Source of the DNA: an uncultured Bacilli bacterium
Lineage (GTDB): Bacteria > Bacillota_I > Bacilli_A > RF39 > UBA660
Direction of reading: 5' to 3'
DNA length: 11,033 bases
Assembly: GCA_947623845.1 (NCBI GenBank)
Contig: CANQHM010000040.1
Span: 1-11,033, forward strand
This document shows positions 6,415 to 11,033 of this stretch, piece after piece. Each line of letters opens with the position of its first letter. The first letter of the stretch is position 1. The notes under the pieces are model-generated. The model ran no database searches and was not told the origin of the DNA. It saw only the letters and a program-made list of their open reading frames with translations. Made by a program: the position numbers and the translations under genes.

Positions 6415-7407
6415 ATGAATGAATTACAAACTAAAGAAGAACAAGAATTAGAAAACAAAATGTATTTAGAAATTAAAGACTTAATTGAAAGTAGTAAGAG
6501 AAAAGCATATGTAACAGTTAATACTATTTTACTAGATTTATACTGGCACATTGGGGAGAATATTGTTAATAATCTACAAAAAGGGGAAGAAAAAGCAAAA
6601 TATGGGAAACATGTGTTAGAAAATTTATCTCGGAGATTAACAAGTATTTATGGTAAAAATTTTTCAATTGAAAGTTTAAGACGAATGCGAAGATTTTATG
6701 GTATGTTTCCAATTCGGTCTGCATTGCAGACCGAATTGACATGGAGTCATTATAAAGAATTATTACAAATTAAAAATGAAAATATAAGGAATTTCTATAT
6801 TCAAGAATGCATTAATTCACGCTGGAGTTATCGAGAATTAGGAAGAATGATTAAAACTCATTTATACGAAAGATTATTAAGCTCTCATGATGAAGATAAC
6901 AAATTAGCATTGCAAGGTAATGTTATCAATACCAGTAAAGATTTAGTAAAAGATCCTTATGTTTTAGAGTTTCTAAATTTAGGTGCTAACTACAAAGAAA
7001 AAGATTTAGAAAAGGAAATACTAAATCATCTAAAAGAATTCTTATTAGAACTAGGTAAGGGATTTACTTTTGTAGGTAGTGAAGTAAAGATCAAAATAAA
7101 TAATAAAAATTATTACCCAGACTTAGTCTTTTATAACCATATTTTAAAATGTTTTGTAATATTAGAATTAAAAATTGGGAAGTTATCGTATAAAGATATC
7201 GGCCAGATTAATATGTATGTAAATTATTATGATGAAAAAATCAAAGCCCCAACCGATAACCCAACTGTGGGAATCTTACTTGGTAAAGAAAAAGATAAAG
7301 CTATTATAAAGTTTTCCATACCTAAAAATAGTGCGATATATGCCTCTAAGTATTTACTTAATCTACCAACGGAAGAAGAATTAATTAAAGAAGTCGAAAA
7401 ATATTAA
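6415..7407 (+). CDS. DUF1016 / YhcG-type PDDEXK nuclease domain protein
   Basis: A 330-residue protein with both halves of the DUF1016 family. The N-terminal domain (about 15-150) carries LYWHIGENI (42-50), SLRRMRRFYGMFP (87-99), the characteristic ELTWSHYKELL (107-117) and SRWSYRELGRMI (135-146). The C-terminal YhcG nuclease domain (about 175-325) has the PD-(D/E)xK residues Pro235-Asp236 (YYPDLVFYN) and Glu251-Leu-Lys253 (VILELKIGKL), plus the usual Gln264 in GQINMY. All expected catalytic residues are present, so it is probably an intact Mg-dependent nuclease. Length is close to that of other family members. The ATG at 6415 has a strong AGGAGG site. Homologues often sit in restriction-modification or mobile contexts, but none of those partners is here. 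It interrupts otherwise core genes. A palindrome is embedded at codons 99-108. Biological role in this host is unknown. Confidence 0.92.
   Translation: MNELQTKEEQELENKMYLEIKDLIESSKRKAYVTVNTILLDLYWHIGENIVNNLQKGEEKAKYGKHVLENLSRRLTSIYGKNFSIESLRRMRRFYGMFPIRSALQTELTWSHYKELLQIKNENIRNFYIQECINSRWSYRELGRMIKTHLYERLLSSHDEDNKLALQGNVINTSKDLVKDPYVLEFLNLGANYKEKDLEKEILNHLKEFLLELGKGFTFVGSEVKIKINNKNYYPDLVFYNHILKCFVILELKIGKLSYKDIGQINMYVNYYDEKIKAPTDNPTVGILLGKEKDKAIIKFSIPKNSAIYASKYLLNLPTEEELIKEVEKY
6710..6738 (+). repeat. Palindrome, copy embedded in the nuclease coding region
   Basis: The left arm AATTCGGTCTGC (6711-6722), loop ATT and right arm GCAGACCGAATT (6726-6737) are perfect, and an outer C-G pair (6710/6738) extends the stem to 13 base pairs. 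It encodes Pro99 to Leu108 (PIRSALQTEL), directly before the conserved TWSHY motif. Compared with the leader copy, position 11 of the left arm is G instead of A and its partner is C instead of T, so pairing is preserved. Confidence 0.9.
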
Positions 7408-7422
7408 GAGAATGCACATAAT

Positions 7423-7452
7423 TCGACAAAAAAGTTAATCTATATTTAGTAT
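7423..7452 (+). promoter_or_regulatory. Putative promoter of the SPOR protein-radC-mreCD-spoIVF operon
   Basis: TCGACA (7423-7428) is a near-consensus -35 hexamer, followed after 18 bases by TAGTAT (7447-7452). The predicted start near 7459 would give a leader of about 12 bases. GTCGAA (7393-7398) and TTCGAC (7422-7427) form a 6-base inverted repeat reaching the -35, which could be an operator but is short. Confidence 0.4.
7424..7446 (+). repeat. Right imperfect direct repeat flanking the nuclease cassette
   Basis: The partner of the repeat at 6223-6247: C-GA-C, six A, GTTAAT, C, TATATT. It lies in the promoter spacer of the following gene. If the nuclease cassette was inserted, this would be the ancestral promoter region and the left copy its duplicate. 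Confidence 0.4.
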
Positions 7453-7470
7453 CATAAATTTGTGATAGTT

Positions 7471-7920
7471 ATGCAAAAAATAAAAAAAGTATTTACCATG
7501 ATTTTCTTTTCTGCTTTAATTGGTTTTATCCTAGGTTTTATAACCTATAAAAGCTATGCTCGTAAAATAGATATGGCTTTTTCGTCTAGTAATCTTTCTT
7601 ATGCTTTTCAAGTTGGTGTATATAATTCCAAAGAAAAAGCAGAAGAAGAAGCCCTAAACCTAAATGGTATCGTCGTCCCCGAAGAAGATTTTTATAGGGT
7701 ATATATCGCCGTAGTTACAAATGCTACTATTAAAGATGAACTAAGTAATTACTACAATAAACAAGGAATAGAGTACTATATTAGAGATCTAAAACTAGAT
7801 AATGAACTTAAAGAAAAATTAGAAATATATGAAACATTACTAGCTAGTATTTCGGAAAATGAATACCCTAGTGTTATAAAGAAAATGATAAATGAATATG
7901 AGAAAGGAAGTAATATATGA
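7471..7920 (+). CDS. SPOR domain membrane protein, SpoIIB-like by position
   Basis: A 149-residue protein with one N-terminal membrane segment (about 8-29) and a SPOR-type domain. AFQVGVYNSKEKAEEEALNLNG (starting near residue 44) has the typical first strand and helix, and FYRVYIAVVTNATIKDEL gives the second strand. SPOR domains bind denuded septal peptidoglycan in the periplasm or outer-membrane-side space; here the domain would face outside. Bacillus spoIIB, a forespore engulfment and septum-localised SPOR protein, lies just upstream of maf-radC, so this gene is its probable positional equivalent, though much shorter than SpoIIB. The frame extends to a GTG at 7462, but ATG at 7471 is more likely, with GTGAT as a weak ribosome binding site. 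Its TGA stop overlaps the radC start (ATGA). The C-terminal ~50 residues are helical. Confidence 0.75.
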   Translation: MQKIKKVFTMIFFSALIGFILGFITYKSYARKIDMAFSSSNLSYAFQVGVYNSKEKAEEEALNLNGIVVPEEDFYRVYIAVVTNATIKDELSNYYNKQGIEYYIRDLKLDNELKEKLEIYETLLASISENEYPSVIKKMINEYEKGSNI

Positions 7921-8594
7921 TTAAAGAAATAGTTGTGGAAGATCAACCTCGGGAAAGATTTATAAAGAAAGGCGCCGCATCTTTAAGTGATGAAGAACTA
8001 ATTGCTATTTTAATTCGGACTGGGATGCACAATAAAAATGTTAAAGAAGTCGCCCAAAGTATTTTATTAGAAACAAAAGGCCTTGCCAATCTCACGGAGT
8101 ATTCTTATGCTAATTTAGCGAAAATTCCTGGCGTAGGGAAAGTTAAAGCCATTACTTTGCTATCAGCTTTAGAGTTAGGAAAAAGAGCCCTAAAAAATGA
8201 ACAAAAAATTATTAAAATAGTTAATGACCGCGATGTATATAATTTATATAAGTATGATTTTATTAAAGAAAATCAAGAAAAGTTAGTGGGCGTATTTCTA
8301 GATAATAAAAATCAAATTATTGCTAGTGAAACGATATTTATCGGAACTGTTAATCAAAGCACCGTGCATCCTCGGGAAATTCTAAAACTTGCGTTAAAAT
8401 ATAGTGCCGTAAAAATTATTGTTATTCATAATCATCCCTCTGGTAACCCATATCCATCTCTAGCTGATGATACGTTTACAAATAATTTAATAGAATGTGG
8501 AAAGTTAATTAACATCCCGGTCGTTGATCACTTAATAATTGGCAAAAATTCTTATTATTGTTATAACCTAAAAAAAGTTTTATATGATAATTAG
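7917..8594 (+). CDS. radC: RadC family protein (JAB/MPN domain, UPF0758)
   Basis: A 225-residue full-length RadC. The N-terminal helix-hairpin-helix region carries PRERFIKKGAASLSDEELIAILI (11-33) and IPGVGKVKAITLLSALELGKR (70-90). The C-terminal JAB1/MPN metallo-domain has TVHPREILKLAL (149-160) and the JAMM residues His171, His173, Ser181 and Asp184 in HNHPSGNPYPSLADD. The name comes from a disproved link to DNA repair; the biochemical role is not established. Its start overlaps the SPOR gene stop by four bases (ATGA), and the upstream GAAAGGAAG is a good ribosome binding site. The position between a SpoIIB-like gene and mreC is conserved in Bacillota. mreB, usually next, is absent here. Confidence is high for family, low for function. 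Confidence 0.95.
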   Translation: MIKEIVVEDQPRERFIKKGAASLSDEELIAILIRTGMHNKNVKEVAQSILLETKGLANLTEYSYANLAKIPGVGKVKAITLLSALELGKRALKNEQKIIKIVNDRDVYNLYKYDFIKENQEKLVGVFLDNKNQIIASETIFIGTVNQSTVHPREILKLALKYSAVKIIVIHNHPSGNPYPSLADDTFTNNLIECGKLINIPVVDHLIIGKNSYYCYNLKKVLYDN

Positions 8595-8603
8595 GAGGTC
8601 TTT

Positions 8604-9218
8604 ATGAAACCACAAGTAAAAAAAATAATTCTACTTTTAGTTTGCTTTTTAATCCTTATTAGTTATTTTCCTTTAGTTAATCTCTTAACTTTGGATAATC
8701 ATTATGATGAAACGAAATACAACTTATTAATCGCAGAACGTGATAGCTTAAAAGAATCTTTAGAAAATATTACGAATTTAAATTATGATGCGTACAATTA
8801 TGTTTATGGAAAAGTTGTTCTTAGAGAAATGTATAATTTTACGGAAGAATTAGTAATTAGAACTAATGATAAAATCAAGCCTGGCAACCTTGTAGTTAAT
8901 AATAATGGCGTAGTAGGGGTGATTGAAAAAGTAAATGGTAAGACATCACTAGTCAAACTTCTTACTAATAAAGATACTTCTTTATCAATTATTATTAATG
9001 ATTCTTATGGTAAATTAACTTTTAATGGCCAACTTATAATTGAAGATATTCCGAAAGATAAAGTAAATATTGGAGATGAAGTGTATACTTCGGGTCTTAC
9101 AAAATATCCTAAAGGTTTATTAATTGGGAAAGTTACCAATATTGGAAAATATATTGAGATTGAAAGTTCCTCTTTAACCAACATACGTGATGTTTTAATC
9201 TTGAAAGGGGAAGAGTAA
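8604..9218 (+). CDS. mreC: Rod shape-determining protein MreC
   Basis: A 204-residue MreC, shorter than the usual ~280. It has a membrane segment (about 7-28), a short coiled-coil region (about 32-58; ETKYNLLIAERDSLKESLEN) and the two-part beta domain (about 67-200). Conserved positions include GVVGVIEKVNGKTSLVKLLTN (102-122) and the family signature VYTSGLTKYPKGLLIGKV (160-177). MreC acts outside the membrane as an elongasome scaffold with MreD, RodA and PBP2. The ATG at 8604 has a strong AGGAGG site (8595-8600). It follows radC by nine bases and precedes mreD by two bases. The shortening falls mainly at the coiled coil and the C-terminus. Confidence 0.9.
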   Translation: MKPQVKKIILLLVCFLILISYFPLVNLLTLDNHYDETKYNLLIAERDSLKESLENITNLNYDAYNYVYGKVVLREMYNFTEELVIRTNDKIKPGNLVVNNNGVVGVIEKVNGKTSLVKLLTNKDTSLSIIINDSYGKLTFNGQLIIEDIPKDKVNIGDEVYTSGLTKYPKGLLIGKVTNIGKYIEIESSSLTNIRDVLILKGEE

Positions 9219-9220
9219 TT

Positions 9221-9598
9221 ATGCTTTTCTTCTTTGGGGATTTTCTTCTTTCGTCATTTACCAATATCACTTCTTACTTATTAATTATCTCTTGGCTTAG
9301 GAAAGAAGTCTTTACTTATCTTTTAGAAGGCTTAATTTTAAGTATCATTTTTGCAAATCCTTTTTATCTTCTCGTATTTTTTATCATCTTCTTAATTAAT
9401 CGTTTTATTAAATTAAAAGTAAATAATCTCCCTAGTTTTTTATGCTTCTTTATATATAATTACTTTATCTTTAATTTTCTTATGTGGTTCATCACCCAAG
9501 GCGAAATTCATAATATAATTTTTAACTTTTTCTTTAATCTTCTATTAATAATCCCTTGTTATAAACTCTTTAACCCCCGCATAAAATTAATTAGGTGA
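9221..9598 (+). CDS. mreD: Rod shape-determining protein MreD (short)
   Basis: A 125-residue, almost entirely hydrophobic protein with about four to five membrane segments, rich in Phe, Leu and Ile. Sequence conservation in MreD is low, and the call rests largely on position directly after mreC and on topology; the LEGLILSIIFANPFY stretch (35-49) fits the usual MreD second helix pattern. Typical MreD has ~165-175 residues, so this is a shortened version. Start ATG at 9221 follows a good AAAGGGGAAG site (9204-9213). The TGA stop (9596-9598) lies in the ribosome binding site of the following gene. It would bind MreC in the membrane. An unrelated small membrane protein is the alternative. Confidence 0.75.
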   Translation: MLFFFGDFLLSSFTNITSYLLIISWLRKEVFTYLLEGLILSIIFANPFYLLVFFIIFLINRFIKLKVNNLPSFLCFFIYNYFIFNFLMWFITQGEIHNIIFNFFFNLLLIIPCYKLFNPRIKLIR

Positions 9599-9606
9599 AA
9601 CTTATT

Positions 9607-10233
9607 ATGAATAAAGAAGATATCATTGCTGAGATGAAAATGCGCAGAAGTAAATATTTAACTAGTAGTACCAAAAAATTAAAACCCACGAAATATTTAA
9701 AAGGATTAATTACGAGATCTTTACTAAGTATTTGTTTATTACTTATTGGAGTCATTATGTTAAAAAGTTCTAATTCTAAAAAGATGCTGGTTGATAATGT
9801 TTTTACAACAAATTTATCTTTTGCGAAGATATCGAATCTTTATGATAAATATTTTGGCAGTTTAGTCCCCGAACTCCCTAGTTTAAAAACTCCAACCGAA
9901 ACCGTCTTCAAAGAAGAATTAGTTTATGAAGCGAAAGACGATTACTTAAACGGGATTAAACTAAATGTGGCATCCAATTATCTTGTCCCCGTTTTAAAAA
10001 GTGGTATTATTGTTTTTGTAGGCGATAAAGAAGGTTACCAAAATACCATTATTGTTCAAGGCGTTGATGGGACGGATATTTGGTATGGTAATATAGCCAA
10101 TAGTGATTATAAATTATACGACTATGTTGAAGAGGGAAAACTTTTAGGCGAAGCCGTAAATAATACTTTATATATTGTATTACAAAAAGATGGAGAGTAT
10201 TTAAAGTTTGATGAGTATTTTAAAAAAGATTAA
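9607..10233 (+). CDS. spoIVFA: SpoIVFA-like protein with degenerate M23/LytM domain
   Basis: A 208-residue protein: a basic cytosolic N-terminus (1-35), one membrane segment (about 36-53) and a C-terminal M23/LytM-like fold (about 122-205). The fold is recognisable from YLVPVLKSGIIVFVGDKEGYQNTIIVQG (125-152), IWYGNI and YVEEGKLLGE (173-182). None of the histidines of active M23 peptidases is present, as in SpoIVFA, which is a regulator rather than an enzyme. In Bacillus, SpoIVFA holds SpoIVFB inactive in the outer forespore membrane until SpoIVB cleaves it. The frame reaches a GTG at 9595, but that lies inside the AGGTG ribosome binding site, so the ATG at 9607 is chosen. It follows mreD (minC and minD missing) and overlaps spoIVFB. 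SpoIIQ-like proteins are an alternative, but position favours SpoIVFA. Confidence 0.83.
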   Translation: MNKEDIIAEMKMRRSKYLTSSTKKLKPTKYLKGLITRSLLSICLLLIGVIMLKSSNSKKMLVDNVFTTNLSFAKISNLYDKYFGSLVPELPSLKTPTETVFKEELVYEAKDDYLNGIKLNVASNYLVPVLKSGIIVFVGDKEGYQNTIIVQGVDGTDIWYGNIANSDYKLYDYVEEGKLLGEAVNNTLYIVLQKDGEYLKFDEYFKKD

Positions 10234-10984
10234 ATTTGATTTTACGACTTACTTTATAATTTTTGGTAGTTTGTTATGTGGTTATTTTAAAAACATTTTA
10301 CTTATTTTATTAATTATTATCATTCATGAATTAGGCCATGTCTTTTTCTTAAAAAAGTATCATGCGGAGATTGAAGAAATAAGGTTATATCCTTTTGGTG
10401 GTATTACGAAAACTAAAATGCTTGTTAATACCCAAACTACGCATAGTATCATCATTGCTCTAGGTGGTTTTATCTTCCAAATAATTTTATTTCTAATTTT
10501 TCATTTAATCTTCAATTTCCATATCATAAGACCTCCTATTTATAACCTCTTTCTTAAATATAATACCTCTATCATCTTATTTAACTTAATACCTATCATT
10601 CCTTTAGATGGGAGTATTATTTTAAAGAATCTTTTTGCTAAATTCTTAAGTTTTAAACTAAGTAATATCTTAACTTTAGTAATATCATTTTTAAATATCC
10701 TTATCTATCTAAGTTTAAATTATCTTCTTGCTATCAACAACTATTTAATAGTTAGTATCTTAATCTATAAAAGTATCATATTTCTAAAAAGAATTCCCTA
10801 TGAACAAAACCTATTATACTTAGAAAGATATCTCTATAAATTAAAATTTTCCAAAATAAAATATATTAATAATAAAAAGTATTTTAAATTAGACACTTAT
10901 CATTATATTAAAAATAATAATCATATTTTAAAAGAAGAAGAATATTTACAAAAACTATTCTCTATGTTAGACCGAATTGATTAA
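10211..10984 (+). CDS. spoIVFB: SpoIVFB-like M50 site-2 intramembrane protease
   Basis: A 257-residue polytopic membrane protease. It has the zinc-binding IIHELGH motif (His39, Glu40, His43) in a membrane helix, the conserved PFGGI (61-65) and the second site NLIPIIPLDGS (125-135, with Asp133 as the third zinc ligand). About six membrane segments are visible. The motifs match SpoIVFB, which cleaves pro-sigma-K in the mother cell. Bacillus SpoIVFB ends in a CBS domain; here the ~65-residue basic tail (about 193-257) is short and only weakly CBS-like. The start is uncertain: ATG at 10211 is chosen, but a TTG at 10208 sits at a better distance from GGAGAG (10192-10197). It overlaps spoIVFA by 23 bases, so synthesis of protease and inhibitor is coupled. 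Its last codons contain a half copy of the nuclease-cassette palindrome. Confidence 0.87.
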   Translation: MSILKKIKFDFTTYFIIFGSLLCGYFKNILLILLIIIIHELGHVFFLKKYHAEIEEIRLYPFGGITKTKMLVNTQTTHSIIIALGGFIFQIILFLIFHLIFNFHIIRPPIYNLFLKYNTSIILFNLIPIIPLDGSIILKNLFAKFLSFKLSNILTLVISFLNILIYLSLNYLLAINNYLIVSILIYKSIIFLKRIPYEQNLLYLERYLYKLKFSKIKYINNKKYFKLDTYHYIKNNNHILKEEEYLQKLFSMLDRID

Positions 10985-11005
10985 TTCAACAAAAAATGAT
11001 ATTAT
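10977..11005 (+). promoter_or_regulatory. Promoter for the gene starting at the right edge
   Basis: TTGATT (-35, 10977-10982), then a 17-base spacer ending in TGA, and TATTAT (-10, 11000-11005); the TG makes it an extended -10. The -35 lies in the last codons of spoIVFB. The predicted start near 11012 leaves about 12 bases before the ATG at 11024. Confidence 0.5.
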
Positions 11006-11023
11006 AATAAAGAGATGATAAAA

Positions 11024-11033
11024 ATGAATGAAT
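11024..11033 (+). CDS. Start of a further gene, cut by the window edge
   Basis: Only the first codons (Met-Asn-Glu) are visible, after AGAGATGA as a moderate ribosome binding site. An in-frame ATG at 11015 is an alternative start but would be almost at the predicted transcript start. In Bacillus the gene after spoIVFB is rplU (L21), but these codons do not look like L21. The first ten bases equal those of the nuclease gene at 6415. The product is unknown. Confidence 0.3.

Noticed and set aside
6361..6737. Palindrome pair as a CRISPR array or insertion sequence ends
   Set aside because: Only two copies with no regular spacers, one within an intact conserved protein motif, and no transposase between them.
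7393..7427. GTCGAA/TTCGAC inverted repeat after the nuclease gene as a terminator
   Set aside because: Only six base pairs around a 23-base loop, with no T-run on the plus strand.
8013..8022. AATTCGGACT in radC as another palindrome half site
   Set aside because: It differs from the arm, has no partner arm, and simply encodes the conserved Ile-Arg-Thr of RadC.
7918..9598. TGA as a tryptophan codon (Mycoplasma-type code)
   Set aside because: TGA ends the SPOR and mreD genes at sensible lengths next to downstream starts, and Trp is encoded by TGG throughout.

Overview
The window is a very AT-rich stretch (high A+T by eye, with heavy Lys/Asn/Ile codon use) of what is most likely an uncultured low-GC, endospore-forming Bacillota. 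The main support is the right-hand gene order, SPOR protein - radC - mreC - mreD - spoIVFA - spoIVFB, which matches the Bacillus spoIIB-maf-radC-mreBCD-minCD-spoIVFAB region with mreB, minC and minD missing. TGA is used as a stop and TGG for Trp, so this is not the Mycoplasma code. Assignment to a reduced-genome Bacilli lineage such as RF39 is inference only.

Layout. (1) 69-2599: a plus-strand envelope operon of a soluble VanW-family protein, DltA (D-alanine:carrier ligase) and DltC (D-alanyl carrier protein). The genes overlap and end in a hairpin that can terminate transcription from both sides. dltB and dltD are not in the window. (2) 2604-4226: a minus-strand pair of a four-segment membrane protein with a large extracytoplasmic domain and a PrsW-type intramembrane protease. 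(3) 4336-6196: two orphan genes, a putative HExxH zinc-metallopeptidase-like protein and a membrane-anchored, apparently degenerate glycosyltransferase-like protein. (4) 6223-7446: an accessory cassette with one DUF1016/YhcG-type PDDEXK nuclease gene, a long structured leader, and imperfect direct repeats at its two ends. (5) 7471-10984: the sporulation/morphogenesis operon, with short spacers or overlaps. (6) After 10984: a promoter and the first codons of another gene.

The most unusual signal lies in the nuclease cassette. A 27-base near-perfect palindrome (12-base arms, 3-base loop) occurs in the leader at 6361-6387 and again inside the nuclease gene at 6711-6737. The two copies differ by a paired, compensatory substitution, so both remain perfect inverted repeats. 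The leader copy sits in a well-formed nine-codon upstream ORF that repeats the same Ile-Arg-Ser codons in the same frame. A half copy occurs at 10969-10980, just before the next gene. This could be a self-recognition or autoregulatory arrangement.

How the genes may work together: the dlt pair would load D-alanine for envelope modification with VanW translationally coupled to it; PrsW and its partner suggest regulated membrane proteolysis; mreC/mreD serve elongation; SpoIVFA/SpoIVFB would control late mother-cell sigma-factor activation during sporulation.
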